Source: Rhodospirillales bacterium 70-18 (GTDB taxonomy: Bacteria; Pseudomonadota; Alphaproteobacteria; Acetobacterales; Acetobacteraceae). From it: a DNA stretch of 64,000 nucleotides. The position numbers were made by a program, and so were the translations under genes. The DNA is taken from contig MKWE01000047.1 in assembly GCA_001899585.1 (NCBI GenBank), forward strand, positions 1 to 64,000. The letters are read 5' to 3'. Shown piece by piece: positions 52,049 through 62,235 of this stretch (positions are counted from its first letter, which is position 1; the number at the start of each line of letters is the position of its first letter). Below the pieces are notes generated by a model. That model was not told where the DNA came from. It did not search any database and was given only the letters and a program-made list of their open reading frames with translations.

Positions 52049-53245
52049 ATGGAACAGACCTGGCGCTGGTTCGGCCCGCAGGACGTGGTCACCCTGGCCC
52101 AGTTGCGCCAGGCCGGCGCCACCGGCGTGGTGACCGCCCTGCACGACATCCCCTATGGCGAGGTCTGGAGCGTGGAGGCGATCCGGGAGCGGCTCGGCCT
52201 GATCGCCGCCGACGCATCGTTCGGCCTGCGCTGGAGCGTGGTGGAAAGCCTGCCGGTGCATGAGCGGATCAAGATCGGCGAGGGCGATCTCTCCGGCCTG
52301 TTCGACGCGTACCGCCAATCGATGCGCAACCTCGCCGCCTGCGGTGTCACCACCATCTGCTACAACTTCATGCCGGTGCTGGACTGGACGCGCACCGAAC
52401 TGGCCCATCCGCTGCCCGGCGGCGGCACCGCCCTGCGCTTCAACGCGCATGAGTTCGCCGCCTTCGACTGCTGCATGCTGGAACGCGCGGGGGCGGAGGC
52501 GGACCACCCGCCCGAGGTGGTGGCGCGCGCGCGGGCGTGGTTCGCGCGGTCCACGCCCGCCCAGCGTGCGCGGCTGCTGGCCAACATCATGGCCGGGCTG
52601 CCCGGTGCCTATGAGCGCTACGACATCCCGGCGCTGCGGCTGGCGCTGGCGCGCTATCGCGGCATCGGCCGGGCCGAATTGCGCGCCAACCTGGTCCGCT
52701 TCCTGCGCGAGGTGATCCCCACCGCGGAGGAGTGCGGCATTCGCATGGCCATCCACCCCGACGACCCGCCGCGCGGGCTGATGGGCCTGCCGCGCATCGT
52801 CTCGACCGGCGAGGATATCGCCGCCCTGCTGGATGCGGTGCCGTCGCCCGCCAACGGGCTGACGCTGTGCTCCGGCTCGCTGGGCGCGGGGCCGGGCAAT
52901 GACGTGCCGGCGATCGCCGCGCGGTTCGCCGGGCGGATCCATTTCGCGCATCTGCGCAACGTCGCCAAGGAACCGGACGGCTCGTTCATGGAGGCCGACC
53001 ATCTCGGCGGCGACACCGACATGGTCGCCCTGGTCAGCGTGCTGCTGCACGAGCAGGCACGCCGCAAGGCCGGGGGCGACGCGCATTGGCGCATCCCGAT
53101 GCGCCCGGACCACGGGCACGTGCTGCTCGACGACGCCGGCAAGCCGACCCATCCGGGCTATCCGGCGATCGGCCGCCTACGCGGGCTGGCGGAAATCCGC
53201 GGCGTGATGACGGCGCTGGCGAAGGTGAACAACCTGCCGCTCTGA
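52049..53245 (+). CDS. uxuA: mannonate dehydratase UxuA
   Basis: Dehydrates D-mannonate to 2-keto-3-deoxy-D-gluconate. The 398-residue TIM-barrel protein starts MEQTWRWFGPQDVVTL, has VTTICYNFMPVLDWTRT, MAIHPDDPPR, LTLCSGSLGAGPGND and HFAHLRNV, all UxuA signatures with metal-binding His and Cys residues. Length is normal. Last gene of the operon; a KDG kinase and aldolase are not in the window. Confidence 0.97.
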   Translation: MEQTWRWFGPQDVVTLAQLRQAGATGVVTALHDIPYGEVWSVEAIRERLGLIAADASFGLRWSVVESLPVHERIKIGEGDLSGLFDAYRQSMRNLAACGVTTICYNFMPVLDWTRTELAHPLPGGGTALRFNAHEFAAFDCCMLERAGAEADHPPEVVARARAWFARSTPAQRARLLANIMAGLPGAYERYDIPALRLALARYRGIGRAELRANLVRFLREVIPTAEECGIRMAIHPDDPPRGLMGLPRIVSTGEDIAALLDAVPSPANGLTLCSGSLGAGPGNDVPAIAARFAGRIHFAHLRNVAKEPDGSFMEADHLGGDTDMVALVSVLLHEQARRKAGGDAHWRIPMRPDHGHVLLDDAGKPTHPGYPAIGRLRGLAEIRGVMTALAKVNNLPL

Positions 53246-53305
53246 GCGGCGGTTCCCTCGTCAGTGCGATTTGGCTGGCAGCGCCGCCCGGGCCGTGCGG
53301 TCGCG

Positions 53306-53998
53306 TCAGCTTTCCGGTGCTTTCGCCAAACCGGCCGAGGTTCCATTGCCGGCGTATGCGCGCAGGAAGGTCGCCGTCTTGCGCTGGCTGCGCAAGGCGA
53401 TCTCCTCGGCCGAGGGCGGCGCCTGCAACCCCAGCGACAGCCGCTTCAGCACATTGCCCTGCCACAGCGCCAGCAGATCCACCGCCGCCTCGGCCGGATC
53501 GTCGATCGCCAATTCGCCGCGCGCCGCCGCCGCCCGCAGCACCGCCGCCACCGCGGTTTCGGTACGGGCCGGCCCCGCCGCGTAGAAGCGTTCGGCGAGC
53601 CGCCGATTGCCGGCCAGCGCCGCCATCAGGTTGCGCTCGGCGGCGACGATGTCCGTCGAGCACACCAGCGAGAGGAAGGCGCGTCCGAGGGCCGCCAGCG
53701 CCTCCCCCAGCGTGCCGCCGGCATTCTGGGTGCGCGACATTTCGGCGATCATCCCTTCGGAGGTGGAGGAGACCACTTCCTCGAACAGCCGCTCCTTGTC
53801 CTTGAAGTGGCTGTACAGCGTCATTTTCGACACGCCGGCCGCCGCCGCCACCGCCTCCATGCTTACCCCTCCGAGCCCGTGCAGCACGAACAGCCGGTGC
53901 GCGGCATTGACGATCGCGACGCGCTTGGCGGGATCGCGCGGCCGCCCGGGGGCGCGCGGCCGGGCGATATTGGGGGGAACAGGGGCCGGATCGGGCAT
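53306..53998 (-). CDS. TetR family repressor of the adjacent efflux operon
   Basis: A 230-residue regulator. The N-terminal helix-turn-helix is GLGGVSMEAVAAAAGVSKMT followed by LYSHFKDKERLFEEVV. The C-terminus is helical ligand-binding. Upstream residues 1-24 are Pro/Arg-rich. It is divergent from the OMF-MFP-RND operon, the standard layout for local control, and a palindrome with two half-sites lies in the shared 87-bp gap. Confidence 0.93.
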   Translation of the reverse strand: MPDPAPVPPNIARPRAPGRPRDPAKRVAIVNAAHRLFVLHGLGGVSMEAVAAAAGVSKMTLYSHFKDKERLFEEVVSSTSEGMIAEMSRTQNAGGTLGEALAALGRAFLSLVCSTDIVAAERNLMAALAGNRRLAERFYAAGPARTETAVAAVLRAAAARGELAIDDPAEAAVDLLALWQGNVLKRLSLGLQAPPSAEEIALRSQRKTATFLRAYAGNGTSAGLAKAPES

Positions 53999-54021
53999 GG
54001 CAGACTCCCCAAAATTTTTAC

Positions 54022-54037
54022 TGGACGACGCCGTCCA
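54022..54037. promoter_or_regulatory. candidate TetR operator
   Basis: TGGACG (54022-54027) and CGTCCA (54032-54037) form a palindrome with four central bases. A third half-site TGGACG lies at 54050-54055. This AT-richer region separates the tetR and efflux starts, so occupancy would block both promoters. Confidence 0.65.
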
Positions 54038-54085
54038 TATATCATTTAGTGGACGCTATCGTATAGCAATGAAGCGTCGCCAATC

Positions 54086-55582
54086 ATGTTTATGTCGAGA
54101 ACGGTCCATTGGCCAGCGCGCGGCGCGGCCATGCTGACCGGAGTTCTGTTGCTGTCGGGCTGCGCCGTCGGCCCGGACTTTCGCGCGCCGGCAGCCCCTG
54201 CCGACAGCGCCCTGGCGGCCCCGCCAGCCGTCACCGCCGCCAGCCGGACCACCGGCGGCGCGGCGCAGCATTTCGTGGCCGGCCGGGACATCCCGGGCGA
54301 CTGGTGGACATTGTTCGGCTCACCGCAGATCACCGCCCTGGTGCAACGCGCGCTGCAGGCCAACCCCGACCTCGCCGCCGCCCAGGCCACGCTGCGCGAG
54401 GCGAAGGAGAACACGCGCGCCGGCCAAGGCAGCTTCTTCCCCAACGTCAGCGCCAGCTTCACCCCGTCGCGCCAGCGCCAGAATCTGGGGGCCAGCGGCA
54501 AGGCGCTCTACACCCTCAACAGCGGCACGATCGACGTCTCCTACACGCTGGACGCCTTCGGCGGCGTCCGCCGCCAGGTGGAGCAGCTTGGGGCCCAGGC
54601 GGACTACCAGCGCCATGAACTGGAAGCTGCCTATCTCTCGCTCTCCACCAACCTGGTCGCCGCGCTGCTCACCGAATCCTCGCTGAAGGCCCAGATTGAC
54701 GCGACCGAGACGCTGATCGGCCTCTACCGCGACGCGCTGCGGATCACGCAGCAGCGCTTCGCCCTGGGCGGCGCCAGCCAGGCGGACGTGCTGCAGCAGC
54801 AGGCCAGCCTGGCCGCCGAGATCGCCACCCTGCCAGGATTGCAGAAGCAGTATGCCCAGCAGCGCAACCTCGTCGCCCGCTACCTGGGCGGCATGCCCAC
54901 CGGCTACACCGCGCCCACCATCGACCTCGCCAGCCTGACGCTGCCGGCCGAACTGCCCGTCGCCGTGCCCTCGCGCCTGGTGCGCCAGCGGCCGGACATC
55001 CTGGCCTATGAGGCGCTGCTGCATGCCGCCAGCGCGAATGTCGGCGCCGCCACCGCCAACCTTTATCCGCAGTTCACCCTCTCGGCGAGCTACGGGCGCT
55101 CCGCCGCCGAAATGTCCAGCCTGTTCACCCCAGCCGGCCTGATCTGGAGCATCGCCGGCACGCTGAGCCAGCCGATCTTCGAGGGCGGCACGCTCCGCGC
55201 CAAACAGCGCGCGGCCAAGGCGGCGCTGGAGGTGGCGGCGGCGGAATACAGCAGCACGCTGAACACCGCCTTCCAGAACGTCGCCGACGCACTGGTGGCG
55301 ATCGAGGCGGATGCCCGCACGCTGCGCGCGCAGGCCGAGGCCGAGCGCACCGCGGCGGCAAGCCTGGCCGTCGCCCGCGCGCAATTCGCCGCCGGCGCCA
55401 CCACCTATCTGAGCCTGTTGCAGGCGCAGCAGACCTACCAGGCCGCCAGGCTGCAACTGGTGGCCGCCCGGGCCGCCCGCTTCACCGACACGGTTGCGCT
55501 CTACCAGGCGCTCGGCGGTGGCTGGTGGCACCGAAACGATGTCGATCCCGCGGTCGACGCCTGCTGTGGAGTCCTGCCATGA
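54086..55582 (+). CDS. RND efflux outer-membrane lipoprotein (OprM/NodT type)
   Basis: A 498-residue outer-membrane factor. A lipoprotein signal ends in LLLSGCAVGPDF, the typical start of OprM/CusC/NodT proteins. The body has two repeated helical-barrel halves, with QANPDLAAAQATLREA in the first and VRQRPDILAYEALLHAASANVGAATA in the second. It forms the exit duct of the pump. ATG at 54086, or 54092 as an alternative. It overlaps the membrane-fusion gene by 4 bp. Confidence 0.93.
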   Translation: MFMSRTVHWPARGAAMLTGVLLLSGCAVGPDFRAPAAPADSALAAPPAVTAASRTTGGAAQHFVAGRDIPGDWWTLFGSPQITALVQRALQANPDLAAAQATLREAKENTRAGQGSFFPNVSASFTPSRQRQNLGASGKALYTLNSGTIDVSYTLDAFGGVRRQVEQLGAQADYQRHELEAAYLSLSTNLVAALLTESSLKAQIDATETLIGLYRDALRITQQRFALGGASQADVLQQQASLAAEIATLPGLQKQYAQQRNLVARYLGGMPTGYTAPTIDLASLTLPAELPVAVPSRLVRQRPDILAYEALLHAASANVGAATANLYPQFTLSASYGRSAAEMSSLFTPAGLIWSIAGTLSQPIFEGGTLRAKQRAAKAALEVAAAEYSSTLNTAFQNVADALVAIEADARTLRAQAEAERTAAASLAVARAQFAAGATTYLSLLQAQQTYQAARLQLVAARAARFTDTVALYQALGGGWWHRNDVDPAVDACCGVLP

Positions 55583-56769
55583 ACGACACCTCCGTTATCG
55601 CCGGGCGGGACACGCGCGCGCCCACGCGCCGCCCCCGCGTCTGGCTGCGCGCCTCCCTGGTGCTGCTGTTCCTGGCGCTGGTCGGCGGCGGCCTTGTCGC
55701 GTTCCACCAGTTCAAGTCCGGTATCATCAGCCAAGTGGTGGCCGGCATCCAGGCGCAGCGCCCCACGGTCGCCACGGCGACGGCCACGAGCCAGCCCTGG
55801 CAGGCCGAGCTGGTGGCCAGCGGCACGCTGCGCGCCGCGCGCGGCGCCGACCTCGCCGCCGAGGTCGCCGGCATCGTCGACCAGGTGCATATCGACTCCG
55901 GCACCGATGTTGCCGCCGGCACCGTGCTGCTGACCCTGCGCAGCGCCGAGGACACGGCCAAGCTCGCCCAGTTGCAGGCCGCCGCCGATCTGGCCGCCAC
56001 CACCTATGCCCGCGACGTGAAGCAACTGCGCGCCCAGGCGGTCTCCCAGGCCACGGTGGATGCAGATCTCGCCGCCCTGCGCGGCGACCAGGCGCAGGTC
56101 GCCGCCCAGCGGGCGCTGATCGACCAGAAGACGGTGCGCGCGCCCTTCGCGGGGCGGCTCGGCATCCGCCAGGTGGATGTCGGCCAGTTTCTCGCCGCGG
56201 GCACCAGCATCGTCACCCTGCAGGCGCTCGACCCGATCGATCTCGATGTCTACGCGCCGCAAAGCGCCATCGGCGCGGTGCGGGTGGGCCAGCATGTGCA
56301 GGTGCGCACCGACAGCGCCAGCGGCGCGGACTTCACCGGCACCGTCAGCGCGATCGACGCCAAGACCGACGCCGCCAGCCGCATGACCCAGCTGCGCATC
56401 AGCCTGCGCAACCCTGACAAGAGGCTGCTGCCCGGCATGTTCGCCACGGCGACCATCGGCATCGGCGCGCCAGTCGCACGCGTGACGGTCCCGGCCACCG
56501 CGATCAGCTTCAACCCCTATGGCAGCCTGGTCTACGTGGTGCACGACGACGGCACCGACGCCGACGGCAAGCCGAAGCACGCGGTGCGCCAGCAATTCGT
56601 CACCACCGGCGACACCCGCGGTGACCAGGTGACGGTGCTCAAGGGCCTGTCCGCCGGCGATCAGGTGGTGGTCGCCGGCCAGCTCAAGCTGCGCAACGAC
56701 ATCCCCGTGCTGATCGACAACAGCGTTCGCCCCAGCGACGACGCCGCCCCCACGCCGGCCGACGAATAG
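55579..56769 (+). CDS. RND efflux periplasmic adaptor (membrane fusion protein)
   Basis: A 396-residue HlyD/AcrA-type adaptor. An N-terminal membrane anchor (LRASLVLLFLALVGGGLVA) is followed by lipoyl-like halves (ELVASGTLRAARGADLAAEV and TVRAPFAGRLGIRQVDVGQF), a short alpha-hairpin, and beta-barrel regions. Similar adaptors are encoded with MexF/MdtB-like permeases. The ATG overlaps the preceding stop; GGAG lies eight bases upstream. The permease gene follows after 10 bp. Confidence 0.94.
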   Translation: MNDTSVIAGRDTRAPTRRPRVWLRASLVLLFLALVGGGLVAFHQFKSGIISQVVAGIQAQRPTVATATATSQPWQAELVASGTLRAARGADLAAEVAGIVDQVHIDSGTDVAAGTVLLTLRSAEDTAKLAQLQAAADLAATTYARDVKQLRAQAVSQATVDADLAALRGDQAQVAAQRALIDQKTVRAPFAGRLGIRQVDVGQFLAAGTSIVTLQALDPIDLDVYAPQSAIGAVRVGQHVQVRTDSASGADFTGTVSAIDAKTDAASRMTQLRISLRNPDKRLLPGMFATATIGIGAPVARVTVPATAISFNPYGSLVYVVHDDGTDADGKPKHAVRQQFVTTGDTRGDQVTVLKGLSAGDQVVVAGQLKLRNDIPVLIDNSVRPSDDAAPTPADE

Positions 56770-56779
56770 GTCCGCGACC

Positions 56780-59700
56780 ATGAAGTTCACCGACATCTTC
56801 GTCCGCCGCCCGGTGCTGGCCAGCGTGATCAGCCTGATGATCCTCGTCCTCGGCCTGCGCGCCTTCACCTCGTTGCAGGTGCTGGAATACCCCAAGACCG
56901 AGAGCGCCCAGATCACGGTGACCACCACCTATCCGGGCGCCGACCCCGCCACCGTCGCCGGCTTCGTCACCACGCCGCTGGAGAACGCCGTCGCCCAGGC
57001 CGACGGCATCGACTACATGACCTCCACCAGCCAGAGCAACACCAGCACCATCACCCTCAATCTGCGGCTGAACTACGACGCCAACCGCGCCATGACCGAG
57101 GTGAACGCCAAGATCACCTCCGTCCTCAACCAGCTCCCCAGCGCCGTGCAGCAGCCGGTGATGACGGTGAAGGTCGGCCAGTCGCTCGACGCGCTGATCA
57201 TCGGTTTCGCCAGCACGGCGCTGGCGCCCAACCAGGTCACCGACTACCTGATCCGCAACGTGCGCCCGCAGCTCCAGGCGATCGAGGGCGTGCAGACCGC
57301 CGAACTGCTGGGCGGCCAGAACTTCGCCCTGCGCGCCTGGCTCGATCCCGAGAAGCTCGCCGCCTACCACGTTACCGCCGCGGACGTGGCCAGCGCGCTC
57401 TCAAACAACGACTACATCGCCGGCATCGGCACCACCAAGGGCCAGATGGTGCAGGCCACGCTCACCGCGGCCACCTCGCTGCACAGCGTGGAGGAGTTCC
57501 GCAATCTGATCGTACGGCAGGTCAAAGGCGGCATCGTGCGGCTGCGCGATGTGGCGAAAGTGACGCTGGGAGCGGATGACTACGACAGCGCGGTGTCGTT
57601 CGACGGGCGCAAGGGCGTCTATATCGGCATCCAGACGGTGCCGACCGCCAACCTGCTGAGCGTGGTCGGCGCGGTGAAGGCGGCCCTGCCCGGCATCCAG
57701 GCCCAGCTTCCGTCGGGCCTGACCAGCGCGGTGATCTACGATTCCAGCGACTTCGTCGCCTCCTCCATCCGCGAGGTCGCCACCACGCTGGTCGAGGCGC
57801 TGGTGATCGTCACCCTGGTGGTGTTCGCCTTCCTCGGCTCGCTGCGCAGCGTGCTCATTCCGGTGTTCGCCATCCCGCTCTCGCTGATCGGCACTTTCGC
57901 GATGATGCTGCTGTTCGGCTTCTCGGTGAACCTGCTCACCCTGCTGGCGCTGGTGCTGGCGATCGGCCTGGTGGTGGACGACGCGATCATCGTGGTGGAA
58001 AGCGTCAACCGCCACCTGGAGGAGGGCATGCAGCCGACCGCCGCCGCACTGCGCGCGGCACGCGACCTTGCCGGCCCGATCGTGGCGATGACGGTGGTGC
58101 TGGTGGCGGTGTACGTGCCGATCGGCTTCCAGGGCGGGCTGACCGGCGCGTTGTTCACCGAGTTCGCCTTCACCCTGGTCGGCGCCGTTACCGTCTCGGC
58201 GGTGGTGGCGCTGACCCTCTCGCCGATGATGTGCGCGCGCATGCTCAAGCCGCACGGCCCTGGCGGCAAGGGCGAAGGCGGGCTGGTCGGCTGGCTGGAC
58301 CGCAATTTCGGCCGGCTGGAGCGCCTCTACCAGCGCGCCCTGCGCGGCACGCTGGGCACCATGTCGGTGACGCTCATGTTCACCGCCGTGGTGCTGGGCG
58401 GGCTGTATTTCCTCTACACCAGCGCGGACAGCGAGCTGGCGCCGCAGGAAGACCAGGGCGTGGTGATCCTGCAGCCCACCTCGGCGCCGAATGCCACGCT
58501 GCAGCAGAAGCTGCTGTTTGCCGCACAGGTGACCAAGATCCTGCGCAGCCAGCCGGAATACCAGCATCAGTTCCAGGTGGAGAGCCCGTCGCAATCCATC
58601 GCCGGCATCACCTTCACCCCGTGGGACCAGCGCAAGCGCGACGCCACCACCATCCAGCGCGCCCTGCAGGCGCAGTTCGACCGCATCGCCGGGCAGAAGA
58701 TTGTCGTCTTCCAGCCGCCCTCGCTGCCTGGCGCACAGGGCCTGCCGATCCAGTTCGTGCTCAAGACCACCAGGCCGGTGGAGCAGCTCTACACCGAGGC
58801 GCAGCATTTCCTCGCCCAGGCGCAGGCCAGCGGGCGGTTCATGTTCCTGGACAGCGACCTCAAGATCGACCAGCCACAATACGTGGTGCAGATCAACCGC
58901 GACAAGGCCGCCCTGCTGGGCCTCACCATGACCCAGGTTGGCACCGCCCTCGGCAATCTGCTCGGCGGCGGCTATGTGAACTATTTCAGCCTTGCGACGC
59001 GCTCCTATAAAGTGATCCCGCAGGTGCAGCAGCGCAGCCGGCTCACCGCGCAGCAGATCCTGGACTATCCGGTGGCCACGGTGGGCGGCATCGCCGTCCC
59101 GCTCTCGGCCATCGCCACGGTGCGCCAGGAGGTGGTGCCGCAGGCGCTGAACCACTTCCAGCAGATGAACTCGGCCACCATCGGCGGTGTCGCCGCCCCC
59201 GGGGTGAGCCAGGCCGACGCGGTCTCCTATCTGCGCGACCTCGCCGCCCGCGACCTGTCGCCCGACGTGGTGGTGGATTATGGCGGCCAACTGCGCCAGT
59301 TCATCGCTGAATCCAGCGGCTTCCTGGTCACCTTCGGCTTCGCGCTGATCGTGGTCTTTCTTGCCCTCGCCGCGCTGTTCGAGAGCTTCCGCGACCCGCT
59401 GATCATCCTGATCTCGGTGCCGATGTCGCTGGCGGGCGCGTTGGTCTTCATCAGCCTCGGCCTCGGTGGCGCCAGCCTGAACATCTACACCGAGGTCGGG
59501 CTGGTAACCCTGATGGGGCTGATCAGCAAGCACGGCATCCTGATGGTGGAGGTCGCCAACGAGTTGCAGGCCCAGGGGCAGTCCAAGCTCGACGCCATCG
59601 TCCACGCCGCCGGTATCCGGCTGCGGCCGATCCTGATGACCACCGCGGCGATGGTGCTGGGCGTCGTGCCGCTGATCCTGGCCAGCGGTGCGGGGGCGGC

Positions 59701-59848
59701 CTCGCGCTTCAACATGGGACTGGTGATCGCCAGCGGCCTGTCGATCGGCACGCTGTTCACGCTGTTCGTGCTGCCGGCCATCTACGTCCTGTTCGCTGCC
59801 CGTCACCGCGCGGCCCCGGCGACTGAGCCTCTGGCCGGCGCCGCGTAA
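56780..59848 (+). CDS. RND efflux permease (HAE1/AcrB-like)
   Basis: A 1022-residue inner-membrane pump that exports drugs or other amphiphiles using the proton gradient. It starts MKFTDIFVRRPVLASVISLM, contains 12 helices and two large periplasmic loops, and has the proton-relay Asp pair in LVVDDAIIVVES of TM4. The second half repeats the design, including GLISKHGILMVEVANELQ. It is the last gene of the operon and convergent with the ATPase operon, with 18 bp between stops. Confidence 0.96.
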   Translation: MKFTDIFVRRPVLASVISLMILVLGLRAFTSLQVLEYPKTESAQITVTTTYPGADPATVAGFVTTPLENAVAQADGIDYMTSTSQSNTSTITLNLRLNYDANRAMTEVNAKITSVLNQLPSAVQQPVMTVKVGQSLDALIIGFASTALAPNQVTDYLIRNVRPQLQAIEGVQTAELLGGQNFALRAWLDPEKLAAYHVTAADVASALSNNDYIAGIGTTKGQMVQATLTAATSLHSVEEFRNLIVRQVKGGIVRLRDVAKVTLGADDYDSAVSFDGRKGVYIGIQTVPTANLLSVVGAVKAALPGIQAQLPSGLTSAVIYDSSDFVASSIREVATTLVEALVIVTLVVFAFLGSLRSVLIPVFAIPLSLIGTFAMMLLFGFSVNLLTLLALVLAIGLVVDDAIIVVESVNRHLEEGMQPTAAALRAARDLAGPIVAMTVVLVAVYVPIGFQGGLTGALFTEFAFTLVGAVTVSAVVALTLSPMMCARMLKPHGPGGKGEGGLVGWLDRNFGRLERLYQRALRGTLGTMSVTLMFTAVVLGGLYFLYTSADSELAPQEDQGVVILQPTSAPNATLQQKLLFAAQVTKILRSQPEYQHQFQVESPSQSIAGITFTPWDQRKRDATTIQRALQAQFDRIAGQKIVVFQPPSLPGAQGLPIQFVLKTTRPVEQLYTEAQHFLAQAQASGRFMFLDSDLKIDQPQYVVQINRDKAALLGLTMTQVGTALGNLLGGGYVNYFSLATRSYKVIPQVQQRSRLTAQQILDYPVATVGGIAVPLSAIATVRQEVVPQALNHFQQMNSATIGGVAAPGVSQADAVSYLRDLAARDLSPDVVVDYGGQLRQFIAESSGFLVTFGFALIVVFLALAALFESFRDPLIILISVPMSLAGALVFISLGLGGASLNIYTEVGLVTLMGLISKHGILMVEVANELQAQGQSKLDAIVHAAGIRLRPILMTTAAMVLGVVPLILASGAGAASRFNMGLVIASGLSIGTLFTLFVLPAIYVLFAARHRAAPATEPLAGAA

Positions 59849-59866
59849 GCCCAGGTGGATGTTGCT

Positions 59867-60733
59867 TCAGCGGGCGCTCAGGCTTGCCGCTGCGCCGCCG
59901 GCGAGTTCCACGATCTCGCTGGTGATTTCTTCCTGGCGCAGTTGGCGGGCGCGGGCTTGCAGGTTCTCCAGGGTCTTCCCCACATTGGTGCGGGCGACCA
60001 GCATGGCGCGCATCCGCGCCTCGTTCTCGGCGGCGAAGGACAGCGTCACCGCCTCGCACAGTTCCGCGAAGACATATTCCTCGGCGATCCGCGCCAGCAG
60101 CACCGGGGGCGGCAGCGTCAGCAGCGGCGTGGTGGCGCCGGCCCGGGCGGGGAAGCGGCCATAATCGAACGGCACCAGCCGCCGTGTCACGATCCGCAGC
60201 GCCACCGTGGTGCCCGGCAGCGCGTGTACCACCGTCACCCGCCCTGTCCGTCCGGCATCCAGGCGGGCGTAGAGCGCATCCGCGATGCGGTTTGCCAGCA
60301 CGGTCGCCAGGTTCGCATGGGCCACCATCGGTGTGGACCAGCTGACTGCCAGCCCCCGCTCCACCGCCGCGGCCAGACCACGGGCACCGACCAGAAGCAA
60401 TGCATTGTCCGCGCTGCCGGCGGCCGTGATCGCCTTTTCCGCTTCGTCCAGCACGTGGGCGCTGAACGCGCCGGCGAAGCCCTGCTCGGCACACAGCGCG
60501 ATTACCGCATGGCCGGTGTGGTCCTCCGGTCCGGCGCTGGGCGGCGGCGGCGCCAGCGCCAGTGCCTGCCCGATGGCGCCGGCCAGGGTCTGCGCGTAGG
60601 CGCGGATGCCAGCCAGATGCTCCCGCGCCTCCCGCGCACGAACCGCCGCGATGCCGCGCATGGCGCCGATGACCGAGGATATCTGTTGCACCGAGGCGAT
60701 CCGCGCCTCGGCATCGCTGAGGCGCTCGGTCAC
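59867..60733 (-). CDS. atpG: N-type ATPase gamma subunit
   Basis: The central stalk of the rotary enzyme. The 288-residue protein starts with the long coiled-coil N-terminal helix ([20 protein letters not shown]) and ends with the partner helix ([30 protein letters not shown]). Sequence is divergent from standard gamma subunits, as usual for N-ATPases. GTG start with GGAGGAG upstream, overlapping atpA by 4 bp. Last gene of the operon. Confidence 0.9.
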   Translation of the reverse strand: MTERLSDAEARIASVQQISSVIGAMRGIAAVRAREAREHLAGIRAYAQTLAGAIGQALALAPPPPSAGPEDHTGHAVIALCAEQGFAGAFSAHVLDEAEKAITAAGSADNALLLVGARGLAAAVERGLAVSWSTPMVAHANLATVLANRIADALYARLDAGRTGRVTVVHALPGTTVALRIVTRRLVPFDYGRFPARAGATTPLLTLPPPVLLARIAEEYVFAELCEAVTLSFAAENEARMRAMLVARTNVGKTLENLQARARQLRQEEITSEIVELAGGAAASLSAR

Positions 60734-62235
60734 GGCGTGAGCTCCTCCGACAAGGCACGCACAGCGGCGGCCAGGGTGCGGCGCAGCGCGTCGTCCATCG
60801 CGCCATCCTTGGCCAGGGCAGCCACCGCGCCGGCGGCATGGACGTCCAGATAGGCACCGACGCCGGCGCGCAGGGCGGCGATATGGTCCACCGGCAGTGC
60901 GTCGAACACGCCCTCGGCCAAGGCGATGAGCAGAGCCACCTGATCCACGAACCGCAGCGGCGCGAAGCGGGGTTGCGCCAGCAGCGCGCGGATGCGCTCG
61001 CCCCGGGCGATCTGCGCCTTCAGGCGCGCGTCGGAGATGCCCCCGAAGCGGGTGAACATCTCAAGTTCGCGGAACTGCGCGTAGTCCAGCCGGATGCGCC
61101 CGGCCACGTGGCGCAGGGCGGGCATCTGCGCCTTGCCGCCGACGCGGCTGACACTGAGGCCGACGTCGACGGCCGGGCGCTGGTTGGCCGCGAACAGGTG
61201 GGAATCCAGCACGATCTGGCCGTCGGCGATGGAAATCAGGTTCGTCGGGATATAGGCGGACAGGTTGCCGGCGTCGGTCTCGGCGATCGGCAGCGCGGTC
61301 AGCGAGCCGCCGCCCAGTTCCTCGGACAGCCGCGCCGCGCGCTCCAGCAGCCGGGCGTGGACGTAGAAGATGTCGCCGGGATAGGCCTCCCGCCCCGGCG
61401 GCTCGCGGGTCAGCAGCGCCAGTTCGCGGTGAGTGGCGGCGTGCTTGCTGAGGTCGTCGATCACCAGCAGCGCGTGGCCGCTGCGGTCGCGGAAATACTC
61501 GGCCATGGTGCAGGCGGCGAAGGGAGCGATCCATTGCAGGCCGGCTGAGCCGGCGGCGGGGGCGACGACGAAGATGCAGCGCTCCGGCGCGCCGTGCCGG
61601 CGCACCGACTCGATCACCCGCTCCACCGCGGTGGCGCGCTGGCCGATGGCGACGTAGACGCAGATCAGGTCGGAGTGCTTCTGGTTGATGATGGCATCCA
61701 CCGCGATGGCGGTCTTGCCGGTGGCACGGTCGCCGATGATCAGTTCCCGCTGGCCACGACCGAGCGCGAACAGGGCGTCCACCACCAGGATGCCGGTCTC
61801 CACCGGCTCGGCCACCAGGGCGCGCTCGATGATTGCCGGAGCCGGCCGCTCGACCGGGTGATGGTCCTCGGCCGTGATCGGCTCGTCGCGGTCGAGCGGG
61901 CGGCCCAGCGGGTCCACGACGCGGCCGAGCAGGCCGGGGCCGACCGGCACGCGCACGACCTCCCCGGTGCCGGTGACGCGCGAGCCGGCGACGATGGCCT
62001 CGCCCTCGTCCAGCAGCACGGCGCTGATGGCGTCGGCATCCAGGGTCAACGCGAAGCCCAGCCGGCCACCGGTGAAGTGCAGTAATTCGTTGAGCCGGGC
62101 ATCCGGAAGGCCGGAGACGCGGGCGATGCCGTCGGCGACCTGCTCCACCCGCCCGACCGCCTCGGCCTGTGGCGCCAGTTCCGTACCGGCGAGGGCGGCG
62201 CGGTTGCGCGCCAGCCAGGCGGCGTCGGCGGTCAT
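60730..62235 (-). CDS. atpA: N-type ATPase alpha subunit
   Basis: Non-catalytic nucleotide-binding subunit of the F1-like head. The 501-residue protein has the Walker A motif [10 protein letters not shown], the downstream [27 protein letters not shown] (Walker B), and the alpha-subunit arginine-finger region [11 protein letters not shown]. It overlaps atpF and atpG by 4 bp each. The beta subunit atpD must lie to the right of the window. Confidence 0.95.
   Translation of the reverse strand: MTADAAWLARNRAALAGTELAPQAEAVGRVEQVADGIARVSGLPDARLNELLHFTGGRLGFALTLDADAISAVLLDEGEAIVAGSRVTGTGEVVRVPVGPGLLGRVVDPLGRPLDRDEPITAEDHHPVERPAPAIIERALVAEPVETGILVVDALFALGRGQRELIIGDRATGKTAIAVDAIINQKHSDLICVYVAIGQRATAVERVIESVRRHGAPERCIFVVAPAAGSAGLQWIAPFAACTMAEYFRDRSGHALLVIDDLSKHAATHRELALLTREPPGREAYPGDIFYVHARLLERAARLSEELGGGSLTALPIAETDAGNLSAYIPTNLISIADGQIVLDSHLFAANQRPAVDVGLSVSRVGGKAQMPALRHVAGRIRLDYAQFRELEMFTRFGGISDARLKAQIARGERIRALLAQPRFAPLRFVDQVALLIALAEGVFDALPVDHIAALRAGVGAYLDVHAAGAVAALAKDGAMDDALRRTLAAAVRALSEELTP

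Noticed and set aside
57401..59806. 801-residue open frame on the minus strand
   Set aside because: Antisense to the RND permease gene; rich in His, Gln and Asp as expected for a shadow frame.
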